From: DATBLE01 sp963734065
Lineage (GTDB): Bacteria; Actinomycetota; Thermoleophilia; Gaiellales; Gaiellaceae
Assembly (NCBI GenBank): GCA_963734065.1
Contig: CAVTFN010000003.1
Span: 496,001-560,000, forward strand
Reading direction: 5' to 3'
DNA length: 64,000 bases
The notes below the pieces were generated by a model. The model saw only the letters and a program-made list of their open reading frames with translations. It did no database searches and was not told where the DNA came from. The number at the start of each line of letters is the position of its first letter. Within the stretch, counting starts at the first letter, position 1. Below, piece by piece: positions 38,281 to 45,375 of the stretch. Made by a program: the position numbers and the translations under genes.

Positions 38281-38790
38281 CTACAGGTCTTCGCCCGCGC
38301 GCAGGAGCCCGGCGGCGATCACGGCGAGCGCCGCGAGCAACCCGATCCAGAGGCCGATCGACCGCCCGCTCGTCCCGGCGAACGTGTCCGGGATGGAGAT
38401 CAGGCGGATCAGGACGAGCACCGTCGCCAGCGAGCCGAGGCCGATCGTCACCAGGCTCTCCGGGATGCTCGGCGGCAGCGCGATCCCAGCCTCACGCAGG
38501 ATCGCGATCACGACCAGCGCGAGGCCCACGAAGAACACGAGCTTGCCGATCGTGCCCGTGTGCCAGCCGATCACCGACAGGGTCGGGCCCTCGACCGAGC
38601 TCCCCGAGTACCACGACATGAACGAGGAGAGCAGCAGGACGAGCCCGGCCACCCACGCGACGCGCTGCCCGATCGCCCAGATCCCGCCGCCCGGGCGAAG
38701 CTGCGTCAGCGGCGGGGCAGCCCGCGACTGCGACGGCGCCGCCTCCTCAGTCTCCGGATCGTCGAAATCGAACAGGTCGGGGTTCTCCAC
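38281..38790 (-). CDS. Four-helix membrane protein, unknown
   Basis: 169 residues. An acidic cytoplasmic start (MENPDLFDFDDPETEE) and four helices: RVAWVAGLVLLLSSFMSWYSG, IGKLVFFVGLALVVIAILREAG, LVTIGLGSLATVLVLIRLISI and GLWIGLLAALAVIAAGLLRAG. The FMSWYSG end of helix 1 and WIGLLAALAV are typical of short unknown actinobacterial membrane proteins. GTG at 38790. The next minus-strand gene lies 18 bp upstream. No functional motif. Confidence 0.72.
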   Translation of the reverse strand: MENPDLFDFDDPETEEAAPSQSRAAPPLTQLRPGGGIWAIGQRVAWVAGLVLLLSSFMSWYSGSSVEGPTLSVIGWHTGTIGKLVFFVGLALVVIAILREAGIALPPSIPESLVTIGLGSLATVLVLIRLISIPDTFAGTSGRSIGLWIGLLAALAVIAAGLLRAGEDL

Positions 38791-38808
38791 GGACTGAGTA
38801 TGTAGGAG

Positions 38809-39045
38809 CTAGATGCCGAAGATCCGGGCGACCTCGCCCCAGACCGTGACGGCGACGACCGCGCAGGCGAGGAGGAGGATGCCGAGGAACGCCCAGAAGC
38901 GGACGTGGGCCATGCGCGTCGCCCGCCGGTGCTCGACCTTGGCGTGCCGCTGCGCCCGGTAGAAGCGGTAGGCGCGGTCGACCGCCTGAGGGTCGACCGG
39001 AGGAGCGTCAGCCCGTGCCCGTTGCCGCTGTGCAGGCTCGGCCAT
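38809..39045 (-). CDS. Small single-pass membrane protein, unknown
   Basis: 78 residues. A basic, helical cytoplasmic part (VDRAYRFYRAQRHAKVEHRRATRMAHVR) precedes one C-terminal membrane helix, FWAFLGILLLACAVVAVTVW. ATG at 39045 lies 6 nt after TAGAAT (39057-39052), the best leaderless -10 match on this strand. It is divergent from the glycerophosphodiesterase gene, with the two -10 boxes 17 bp apart. Unknown function. Confidence 0.72.
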   Translation of the reverse strand: MAEPAQRQRARADAPPVDPQAVDRAYRFYRAQRHAKVEHRRATRMAHVRFWAFLGILLLACAVVAVTVWGEVARIFGI

Positions 39046-39051
39046 GCCCGA

Positions 39052-39057
39052 ATTCTA
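39052..39057 (-). promoter_or_regulatory. -10 box, minus strand (small membrane protein)
   Basis: TAGAAT read on the minus strand, 6 nt before the ATG at 39045. Confidence 0.55.
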
Positions 39058-39074
39058 GAACGACCCGCGGTGGG

Positions 39075-39080
39075 TACGTT
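39075..39080 (+). promoter_or_regulatory. -10 box of the glycerophosphodiesterase gene
   Basis: TACGTT, 6 nt before the GTG at 39087. Confidence 0.5.
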
Positions 39081-39086
39081 TCCCAC

Positions 39087-39860
39087 GTGGAGCTGAGGGC
39101 AGGCGCCGGGCCGTTGCGCGTCGGCCACAGAGGTGCTGCGGCGGTTGAGCCGGAGAACACGCTGCGCTCGCTGGCGCGGGCGGTCGAGCTCGGGTGCGAT
39201 CTGGTCGAGTTCGACGTGCTCGAGCTCGAGGACGGGACGCTGGTGCTCGCACATTCCGACGACCTGCTGGAGGTCAGCCACGGCGCGGCCGGCGGTCGCG
39301 TCCGCGGGCAGAGCCTCGCCGCGCTGCGGGAGCTGGCGCCCGAGCTGCCGACGCTGGACGAGGCGCTGGAACAGGTTCGCTCCGGCGAGACAGTCGGCGT
39401 CCAGGTCGATCTGAAGGGAAGCGGGTTCGAGGAGCGCGTCGCGGCGACGATCCGCCGGCACGGCCTGGTCGACCGTTCGGTCGTCAGCACCTTTCACGTG
39501 CCGAGCCTGCTTCGCCTCGCCCGGTACGAGCCGGCGATCCCACGGGGGCTCACGTACCCGGTCGACCGGCGCGGGCTGTCGCAGCGGCGGCTCGTCTTTC
39601 CGGTCGCGGTCGGCGTCGCTGCGGCGCTCCGTCGCGCGCTGCCGCGCCGCATCGCCGGCCTGCTTGCGCGGGCACGGGCGTCGGCGGCGATGCTGCACTA
39701 CTCGGTCGTGTCGCCGGCCGCTGTCGACCGTGCGCACGCCCACGGAGCGGCCGTGTTCGCCTGGACGGTGGACGACGAGCCGCTCCTCGAGCGCATGCTC
39801 GCCGCCGGCGTCGACGCCGTGATCACGAACGACCCGCGGATCTTCGACCGCGACGGCTGA
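39087..39860 (+). CDS. Glycerophosphodiester phosphodiesterase family protein
   Basis: 257 residues of the GDPD TIM barrel. VGHRGAAAVEPENTLRSLARAVELG holds the catalytic HRG..EN motif, LVEFDVLELEDGTLVLAHSDDL the metal-binding ExD and second His, and AWTVDDEPLLERMLAAGVDAVITNDP the C-terminal barrel end. It hydrolyses glycerophosphodiesters from lipids or acts on a related phosphodiester. No signal peptide, so cytoplasmic. GTG at 39087 after TACGTT. Confidence 0.92.
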   Translation: MELRAGAGPLRVGHRGAAAVEPENTLRSLARAVELGCDLVEFDVLELEDGTLVLAHSDDLLEVSHGAAGGRVRGQSLAALRELAPELPTLDEALEQVRSGETVGVQVDLKGSGFEERVAATIRRHGLVDRSVVSTFHVPSLLRLARYEPAIPRGLTYPVDRRGLSQRRLVFPVAVGVAAALRRALPRRIAGLLARARASAAMLHYSVVSPAAVDRAHAHGAAVFAWTVDDEPLLERMLAAGVDAVITNDPRIFDRDG

Positions 39861-39919
39861 GGTCCGCCAAAGCTCCGTCCCTTGCAGGGGAAAGCGGCAA
39901 TTCCGTTCGTTCTCTCGAC

Positions 39920-39925
39920 TACACT
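39920..39925 (+). promoter_or_regulatory. -10 box of the L,D-transpeptidase gene
   Basis: TACACT, 8 nt before the GTG at 39934. Confidence 0.5.
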
Positions 39926-39933
39926 GGTGGACG

Positions 39934-41025
39934 GTGAAGCGCCCGCTCGTCATCGCCGTCAGCGCGCTCGCACTGGCCGCCGCAGGTCTGTTCGCAGCGC
40001 TCGTCCCCGCCGGCTCCGCGCAGGAGCCTCCGCCGACCACGACCGGCTCGACGACGGAGACGACGACGACCGACACCGGGACGACTGCGACCACGACGAC
40101 CACGACGACGCCGTCCACCACGACGACGCCGAAACCGAAGCCGAAGCCGGCTACGAAGGTGCTACCGCACGGGGTGACGATCGGCGGCATCCACGTCGGC
40201 GGACTCGCTCCGCGGGCCGCCTACGCGGTGGTGCGGGCGGCGTTCGAGGCGCCGCTCGTCCTGGCGGTCGGCGCGCGCCGGATCGAGGTCGCTCCCGCGA
40301 AGCTCGGCGCGGTCGCCTACGCAAAGAACGCCGTCTCTCGCGCGCGCGTGGCGGCCCCCGGCACGGCCGTCCCGCTCGGCGTGAACATCGACGGCTCGCG
40401 CGTCCGCGGCGAGGTCGCCACGCTCGTGAAGCGGTTCGAGCGCAAGGCGGTCGACTCGACGCTCATCCTCCGCGACCTCCAGCCGTACGTCACCAAGGGC
40501 ACCGCCGGAAAGCACCTTGCGGCGAAGCGGTCGTTCGAGGCGATCGTCGGGGCGCTCCGCCAGAACCTCCGCACCGACGTCGTCCTGCCGTACGAGGACG
40601 TGGCGCAGAAGGTGACCCGCTCGTCGTTCGGCTCCGTGATCGTCATCCGCCGCGGGTCGAACCGCCTCTACCTCTACAACGGGATGAAGCCGTGGCGGAC
40701 CTTCACGGTCGCCACCGGTCAGGCGATCTATCCGACGCCGCTCGGCAAGTTCGACATCGTCGTCAAGTGGAAGGATCCGTGGTGGTATCCGCCCGACTCG
40801 CCGTGGGCACAGGGCGCGAAGCCGATCCCGCCGGGGCCGGGCAACCCGCTCGGCACGCGCTGGATGGGCCTGTCCGCGCCGGGCGTGGGGATCCACGGCA
40901 CGCCCGATCCGGCTTCACTCGGTTATTCCGCCTCGCACGGCTGCATCCGCATGTACATCCCGTATGCCGAGTGGCTGTTCGACCACGTCGACGTCGGCAC
41001 ACCGGTCTACATCGTCCCGGCATAG
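39934..41025 (+). CDS. Secreted L,D-transpeptidase (YkuD) with N-terminal linker
   Basis: 363 residues. Signal peptide (VIAVSALALAAAGLFAALVPAGSAQ), a Thr/Pro-rich linker (residues about 33-72), a PGDYG-like peptidoglycan-binding region (VTIGGIHVGGLAPRAAYAVV), then the YkuD domain with GVGIHGTPDP and SHGCIRM (catalytic Cys about 334). It forms 3-3 cross-links in peptidoglycan or anchors proteins. GTG at 39934, 8 nt after TACACT. Ten bp before the redoxin gene, so possibly the first gene of the thiol operon. Confidence 0.93.
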   Translation: MKRPLVIAVSALALAAAGLFAALVPAGSAQEPPPTTTGSTTETTTTDTGTTATTTTTTTPSTTTTPKPKPKPATKVLPHGVTIGGIHVGGLAPRAAYAVVRAAFEAPLVLAVGARRIEVAPAKLGAVAYAKNAVSRARVAAPGTAVPLGVNIDGSRVRGEVATLVKRFERKAVDSTLILRDLQPYVTKGTAGKHLAAKRSFEAIVGALRQNLRTDVVLPYEDVAQKVTRSSFGSVIVIRRGSNRLYLYNGMKPWRTFTVATGQAIYPTPLGKFDIVVKWKDPWWYPPDSPWAQGAKPIPPGPGNPLGTRWMGLSAPGVGIHGTPDPASLGYSASHGCIRMYIPYAEWLFDHVDVGTPVYIVPA

Positions 41026-41034
41026 TTCCGGGGG

Positions 41035-41577
41035 ATGTCCTTGCGGTTGAAGCACGGCCTGCAGGCGCTGACGGTCGCGGTCGTGCTCGGCCTGCTCGCC
41101 CTCCTGGTCTGGAAGGTCGTCCACCAGGACAAGGGCGTGAAGCTCGGCGGCGGTCGGACGCCGCCTGCGCCGCAGTTCGCGCTCTCCCGGCTCGACGCGC
41201 CCGGCAAGCTGAAGCTCGCGTCGCTGCGCGGCAAGGTGGTCGTCCTCAACTTCTGGGCGTCGTGGTGCGCGCCGTGCAAGTCGGAGGCGCCGCGGCTGGA
41301 AGCCGCCTGGCAGCGGTACCGGCAACGGGGCGTCGTCGTCATCGGAGTCGACGGCCAGGACTTCTCCGGCGACGCGAAGCGCTTCATCCTCAAGCACGGG
41401 ATCACCTACCCCAATGTCCACGACGGCCCGGGTGACATCGGGACGAAGTACGGCGTGACGGGCTTCCCCGAGACCTACTTCGTCGACCGTCGCGGCCGTC
41501 TGGTCGGCGATCGGGTGGTCGGCGAGGTGAGCGCCGACAAGCTGACCGCCGGGATCCAGCGGGCGCTCGAGTCGTGA
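41035..41577 (+). CDS. Thioredoxin-like protein, CcmG/TlpA type
   Basis: 180 residues. One N-terminal membrane helix (ALTVAVVLGLLALLVWKVV) anchors an extracytoplasmic AhpC/TSA-like thioredoxin fold with WASWCAPCKSE (C78, C81) and GVTGFPETYFVD (cis-Pro). It reduces apocytochrome c or other exported thiols. ATG at 41035. Its TGA overlaps the GTG of ccmH. The CcmG-CcmH-CcdA grouping points to cytochrome c maturation, although heme-handling genes are not in this window. Confidence 0.92.
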   Translation: MSLRLKHGLQALTVAVVLGLLALLVWKVVHQDKGVKLGGGRTPPAPQFALSRLDAPGKLKLASLRGKVVVLNFWASWCAPCKSEAPRLEAAWQRYRQRGVVVIGVDGQDFSGDAKRFILKHGITYPNVHDGPGDIGTKYGVTGFPETYFVDRRGRLVGDRVVGEVSADKLTAGIQRALES

Positions 41578-42026
41578 GGCTCGCCGTCGCGCTGCTCCTC
41601 GCCCTGGTGCTGGCGGCGCCGGCGGCGGCGAGCGAGCGTCATCCGACGCTGGGGGAGCTCGAGGGCGAGGTGATGTGCCCGACGTGCAAGACGACGCTCG
41701 ACCAGTCGAGCGCGCCCATCGCCAATCGCATCCGGCAGTTCATCTCCGCCCGGATCGCGGCAGGCGACACGGAGTCGGAGATCAAGGCGAAGCTCGTCGC
41801 CCAGTTCGGCCCGGCGATCCTGGCCGAGCCGTCGAAGCACGGGTTCAACCTGCTGGCTTGGGTGCTGCCGTTCGTTGCGCTGGGCATCGGGGCGGCGGCG
41901 CTCGGCTGGCTCGTGTGGCGCTGGTCGCGGGGTCGCGCTCGCTCGGCTGCACCGGCCGGCGGCCCGCCGATCGATCCGGAGCTCGAGCGCCGGGTGGACG
42001 AAGAGCTTGCTCGCTTCGACGGCTAG
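41574..42026 (+). CDS. CcmH-type cytochrome c biogenesis thiol protein
   Basis: 150 residues. Signal peptide (LAVALLLALVLAAPAAAS), then the CcmH domain with MCPTC in place of the usual RCxxCQ, followed by QSSAPIANRIRQFISARIAAGDTESEIKAKLVAQFG, a membrane helix (LLAWVLPFVALGIGAAALGWLVW) and a short tail. It holds or reduces the heme-binding Cys pair of apocytochrome c. GTG at 41574 overlaps the redoxin TGA. The next gene starts 20 bp before its stop in another frame. Confidence 0.88.
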   Translation: MRLAVALLLALVLAAPAAASERHPTLGELEGEVMCPTCKTTLDQSSAPIANRIRQFISARIAAGDTESEIKAKLVAQFGPAILAEPSKHGFNLLAWVLPFVALGIGAAALGWLVWRWSRGRARSAAPAGGPPIDPELERRVDEELARFDG

Positions 42027-42723
42027 CCAGCTGCCGGTTGCCTTCGCCGTCGGGTTCATCTCGATCGTGCTTCCGTGCGTGCTGCCGCTGGTTCCCGGCT
42101 ACCTGTCGGCGGTCTCGGCGGTCGAGGCCGGGCATCTGGGCGAGCCCGGTGTGGGGCGCAGGGTCGCGCTGGCGAGCCTGCCGTTCATCGCCGGCTTCAC
42201 CATCGTCTTCGTCGTCCTCGGAGCCGGGGTCGCGGCAATCGGGAGCGCACTGAACGCTCGCACGAAGACCGAGCTGGCCGGCTTCCTGCTGATCGTGCTC
42301 GGCCTCGGGTTCATCGGGCTCCTGCCGTGGCCCGAGCGGGCCGTCGCACCGGGGCTGCTGGCGCGGGTGCGCGGATCGAGCATCCTGCTGGGCGCAGCCT
42401 TCGCCGTCTGCGCCGCGCCCTGCATCGGTGCCGTGCTCGGCTCGATCCTGACCCTCGCTGCGAAGTCCGGCACCGTCGCGTCGGGCGTGGTCCTGCTCGC
42501 CGCGTACTCCCTCGGGCTGGGTGCGGCGTTCGTGCTCGCCGCCGTCGCCTTCACGAAGGCGATGAGCGCCTTCCGCTGGGTCCGCGACCAGTACCGGGTG
42601 ATCCAGATCGTCGGCGGCGTGACGCTCGTCGCGCTCGGGCTCCTGCTCTTCTTCGACCGGTCCTGGTGGCTGAACGTTGCGGTCAACCGCGTACTCGAGT
42701 CAGTGGGGCTGGACAGGATCTAG
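42007..42723 (+). CDS. CcdA-type cytochrome c biogenesis / thiol-electron transporter
   Basis: 238 residues with six membrane helices, the DsbD-beta/CcdA layout. The two essential Cys are in SIVLPCVLPLVPGYLSAVSA and VCAAPCIGAVLG. It passes electrons from cytoplasmic thioredoxin to CcmG/CcmH. No ATG or GTG lies before the first helix; TTG at 42007, 20 bp inside ccmH, is the only good start. The 3' end overlaps the convergent DUF309 gene by 24 bp. Confidence 0.9.
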   Translation: MLASTASQLPVAFAVGFISIVLPCVLPLVPGYLSAVSAVEAGHLGEPGVGRRVALASLPFIAGFTIVFVVLGAGVAAIGSALNARTKTELAGFLLIVLGLGFIGLLPWPERAVAPGLLARVRGSSILLGAAFAVCAAPCIGAVLGSILTLAAKSGTVASGVVLLAAYSLGLGAAFVLAAVAFTKAMSAFRWVRDQYRVIQIVGGVTLVALGLLLFFDRSWWLNVAVNRVLESVGLDRI

Positions 42724-43026
42724 CGAGAGCTCGCCCCTCGCTACCAACGTCGCCGCTGCGGCGACCTGGGTGAGCAGGTCGGCGACGTCGAGGCCGCGAT
42801 GGGCAGGTGCGTACGGGCTCAGGCGCCTGGTCGCCTTCTCGAGTTGCCGCTCGCAGCCGTTCCGGTTGCCGCGACGGGCCTGATACCAGGCGACCGCGAC
42901 GTGCACGAGCCCCTGCAGGAAATCGCGTTCCTCCGGCTCGGCGGCACGCCATTCGTCCTCCAGCTCCTCGTGCGCCTCGAAGTACTCACCGGTGCGGATC
43001 AGCTCCAGACCGCGCTCGTAGCTCAT
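42700..43026 (-). CDS. DUF309 family protein
   Basis: 108 residues. The DUF309 signature reads YERGLELIRTGEYFEAHEELEDEWR and FLQGLVHVAVAWYQARRGN, giving a small helical protein with His and Glu residues in a conserved patch. Function unknown. ATG at 43026 is preceded by AATACT with a 6-nt gap. It is divergent from the receiver-like gene at 43074 and overlaps the 3' end of ccdA. Confidence 0.88.
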   Translation of the reverse strand: MSYERGLELIRTGEYFEAHEELEDEWRAAEPEERDFLQGLVHVAVAWYQARRGNRNGCERQLEKATRRLSPYAPAHRGLDVADLLTQVAAAATLVARGELSLDPVQPH

Positions 43027-43059
43027 GTCGCCAGTATTGGCGTCGGCCGCGGAGGCTGC

Positions 43060-43065
43060 TAGTGT
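43060..43065 (+). promoter_or_regulatory. -10 box of the receiver-like gene
   Basis: TAGTGT, 8 nt before the GTG at 43074. Confidence 0.45.
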
Positions 43066-43073
43066 CAACACTC

Positions 43074-43388
43074 GTGGCGACGATCCTGCTCGTTGGGGTC
43101 GACCTCTTCTTCCGAGGCAAGCTGGACGTGCTCCTGCCAGGGCACCATTTCGTCACGGCAGACACGATCGCGGAGCCGGAGCTGGTGATCGCGGATATCT
43201 CGCGGATCGAGCCGGAGGAGGTCGCGGACACTTATCCGGACATCCCGATCGTCGGCTTCGCGAGCCACACGGACACGGCTGGACTGCGACGCGCGCACGC
43301 CGCCGGCTTCGACCAGGTGCTCGCCAAGTCGGCGCTCCAGGAGCGCGCTTCAGAGGTGATCGGGGAGCTGCTGGCCCCGGTAGAGTGA
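43074..43388 (+). CDS. Stand-alone receiver-like (CheY fold) protein
   Basis: 104 residues with a beta-alpha receiver pattern: TILLVGVDLFFRGKLD, the strand LVIADISR carrying the likely phospho-acceptor Asp, IPIVGFASHTDTAG and FDQVLAKSAL with a conserved Lys. The first acidic pair (DD) is reduced to GVD, so phosphorylation may be altered or lost. No output domain and no adjacent kinase. GTG at 43074 after TAGTGT. The ferredoxin gene starts 31 bp downstream. Confidence 0.7.
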   Translation: MATILLVGVDLFFRGKLDVLLPGHHFVTADTIAEPELVIADISRIEPEEVADTYPDIPIVGFASHTDTAGLRRAHAAGFDQVLAKSALQERASEVIGELLAPVE

Positions 43389-43419
43389 GCCTCCCAGCAC
43401 CTGTTCGACCGGAGGCCAC

Positions 43420-44658
43420 TTGACCTACATCATCGCCGAGCCCTGCATCGACATCAAAGACCGGTCCTGCGTCGACGTCTGCCCGGTCGACTGCATCCAC
43501 GAGTTCGAACGGATCCTCGTGATCGATCCCGAAGAGTGCATCGACTGCTTCGCTCCCGGCGAGCAGTTCCTGACCACATACGGGGTGCGCACCTTCGCCG
43601 AGATGGAGAACCAACCGGTCCGCGTGCTCACGGACAACGGGTTCAAGCCCGCGCTGGTGAAGCGCTTCCGCCGGAAGCCGCTGGTCAAGCTCGAGCTCGC
43701 CCCGGCTTTCCACGAGCGCGACCGGTACGGGGGCTGGCGGCTGACGACACGGAACATCTCGAAGTTCCGCCGCAACGTCTGGGCGACGCCGACACACCGG
43801 TGGCTTCTGACAGACGGCGACGAGACCGCATCGCTCTCGGCGGGGCAGTTCGTGCCGTCCATGCGGTTCGCACCGAAGCGCGACTCGGAGCAGTACCGGC
43901 TCGGCGTCCTCCACGGCCTCGTCTACGGCGACGGCTCGTGGAACAAGCAGGAGATCCGTTCCGGCCAGCACCTGCACTACGTCCAGCTCTACGGCGAGCG
44001 GGTCGCACGCTTCAAGGAGTACTTCGACCAGGTGAACTTCTCGGCCTGCCTCGACGTCCACCCGGGCTACGTGGGGACGGGCGTCGTTCGCGCGCCGGTC
44101 AACCTCAAGCGCTCCCCCCCGGAGACGGGTGATCCGGAGTACATCACCGGCTTCGCTGACGGGTGGCTGGCGGCGGACGGCGATCCGGTCAAGGCGGGCT
44201 CCTGGCGGCTGCGTTCGACCGACCACGAGGCGCTGGCATGGCTCGAGCTGGTCGCGCCGTACGCGGGGTTCGTGGTCGTGGGCTCCGGGGAGGAAGGAAG
44301 CATCGAGACGAACTTCGGCGTCCGGAGCCGGCCGATCCGCTGGCTCTACCTCGCGACGCGGGAGACGACGTGGCGCGTGATGAGCGTCGAAGAGCCGGAC
44401 GCCGACGACGAAGAGGTCTTCTGCGCCGTCGTTCCGGACAAGCATGCGTTTACTTTGGCCGGTGGTGTCTATACAGGCAACTGTGGTGCATGCGAACCGG
44501 AGTGCCCCGTTGAGGCGATCTTCCCCGAGGACGCGCTCCCGGAGAAGTGGTCTCCGTTCGTGAAGATCAACTACGCCTACTCCGACGCCGACGAGATCAA
44601 CCGGCTGACGAACGAGTACGCGACCGAGCACAACGTCCAGAATCCACCTCTCGAATAG
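43420..44658 (+). CDS. 7Fe ferredoxin (FdxA type) interrupted by an intein
   Basis: 412-residue precursor. N-extein residues 1-42 (MTYIIAEPCIDIKDR... to EECID) and C-extein 355-412 (CGACEPECPVEAIF...) join to a 100-residue ferredoxin. Comparison with Azotobacter ferredoxin I assigns C9, C17 and C50 to a [3Fe-4S] cluster and C21, C40, C43 and C46 to a [4Fe-4S] cluster, with C25 extra. The intein occupies residues 43-354 and the +1 Cys after splicing is C43, a cluster ligand. TTG at 43420 is preceded by GGAGG at 43411-43415. Neighbours give no specific redox partner. Confidence 0.93.
   Translation: MTYIIAEPCIDIKDRSCVDVCPVDCIHEFERILVIDPEECIDCFAPGEQFLTTYGVRTFAEMENQPVRVLTDNGFKPALVKRFRRKPLVKLELAPAFHERDRYGGWRLTTRNISKFRRNVWATPTHRWLLTDGDETASLSAGQFVPSMRFAPKRDSEQYRLGVLHGLVYGDGSWNKQEIRSGQHLHYVQLYGERVARFKEYFDQVNFSACLDVHPGYVGTGVVRAPVNLKRSPPETGDPEYITGFADGWLAADGDPVKAGSWRLRSTDHEALAWLELVAPYAGFVVVGSGEEGSIETNFGVRSRPIRWLYLATRETTWRVMSVEEPDADDEEVFCAVVPDKHAFTLAGGVYTGNCGACEPECPVEAIFPEDALPEKWSPFVKINYAYSDADEINRLTNEYATEHNVQNPPLE
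43546..44481 (+). mobile_element. Intein with LAGLIDADG endonuclease domain
   Basis: 312 residues, from Cys43 to Asn354 of the precursor. Block A begins CFAPGEQFLTT; block B is TPTHRW (123-128); endonuclease dodecapeptides are LGVLHGLVYGDG (161-172) and YITGFADGWLAADG (241-254), each keeping its Asp; block F is FCAVVPDKHAF and block G ends GGVYTGN before Cys+1. Asn at the end and Cys on both sides indicate class 1 splicing. The penultimate residue is Gly, not the usual His. Both LAGLIDADG motifs look intact, so it may still home. Confidence 0.93.
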
Positions 44659-44706
44659 GTCCGAACCGATCCGCGCTCGGCGGCGAATACCGCCGAAGGG
44701 CTTGGA

Positions 44707-45336
44707 ATGACGACGAATCAGGATCTCCACGACCAGGTCGCCGCCTACGCGCTCGACGCGCTCGACGACGACGAACGTCAGGCGTACGAGGCGCATCTCG
44801 CCGGCTGCGAGCAGTGTCGTGCCGAGCTCGCCGGGCTCACGGAAACCGCCGGCGCGCTCGGCCTCGCCGCCGACGCCGCCGACCCGCCCGAAGGACTGCG
44901 CGGCCGGATCCTTGACGCCGCCCGCGACGAGGGGCCGTCGAATGTCGTCTCGATCGGAGCAGCACGCCGGCGTCGGCTCGCGATCGCGGGCGGAGTGGTC
45001 GCAGCCGTCGCAGCCGCGGCGCTCGCGATCGGCCTCTACGCGGCGTTGTCGGGCGGCGGCCCCTCGAAGCAGCTGGCCGTCTCGGCCGACGGAGAGGTCG
45101 CGCAGGCGACTGTCTCGGGCTTCGACGCCGCTCCGGCCGGCAAGACCTACGAGCTCTGGGTGATCGAGGGGAAGACCCCTCGACCGGCCGGCCTGTTCCG
45201 GGGCGGCGACAAGCAGGTGATCACGCTGACCCGGCCGGCCCCCGGCGGATCGACCGTCGCGGTCACGCTCGAGCGGGCAGGGGGCGCGACGACGCCGACG
45301 TTGCCCATCTTGGAGCAGACGACCGTCCCGGCCTGA
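44707..45336 (+). CDS. Anti-sigma factor, zinc-finger RskA type
   Basis: 209 residues. An N-terminal zinc-binding anti-sigma domain (HDQVAAYALDALDDDERQAYEAHLAGCEQCRAEL, HxxxCxxC), a linker, a membrane helix (LAIAGGVVAAVAAAALAIGLYAAL) and an extracellular RskA domain with FDAAPAGKTYELWVIEG and GLFRGG. It would sequester an ECF sigma factor at the membrane. No sigma gene adjoins it; the only ECF sigma in this window is at 510-1022. ATG at 44707; a small hairpin and GAAGG precede it. Confidence 0.88.
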   Translation: MTTNQDLHDQVAAYALDALDDDERQAYEAHLAGCEQCRAELAGLTETAGALGLAADAADPPEGLRGRILDAARDEGPSNVVSIGAARRRRLAIAGGVVAAVAAAALAIGLYAALSGGGPSKQLAVSADGEVAQATVSGFDAAPAGKTYELWVIEGKTPRPAGLFRGGDKQVITLTRPAPGGSTVAVTLERAGGATTPTLPILEQTTVPA

Positions 45337-45363
45337 CGCCGGTGTAGCCCCTGCAGACGTGGG

Positions 45364-45369
45364 TAAGCT
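45364..45369 (+). promoter_or_regulatory. -10 box of the VOC gene
   Basis: TAAGCT, 6 nt before the GTG at 45376. Confidence 0.45.
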
Positions 45370-45375
45370 GGCCGG

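Noticed and set aside
43420..44658. Ferredoxin simply fused to an unrelated domain
   Set aside because: Block A, B, F and G intein features, terminal Asn before Cys+1 and exact restoration of the ferredoxin on removal argue for an intein.
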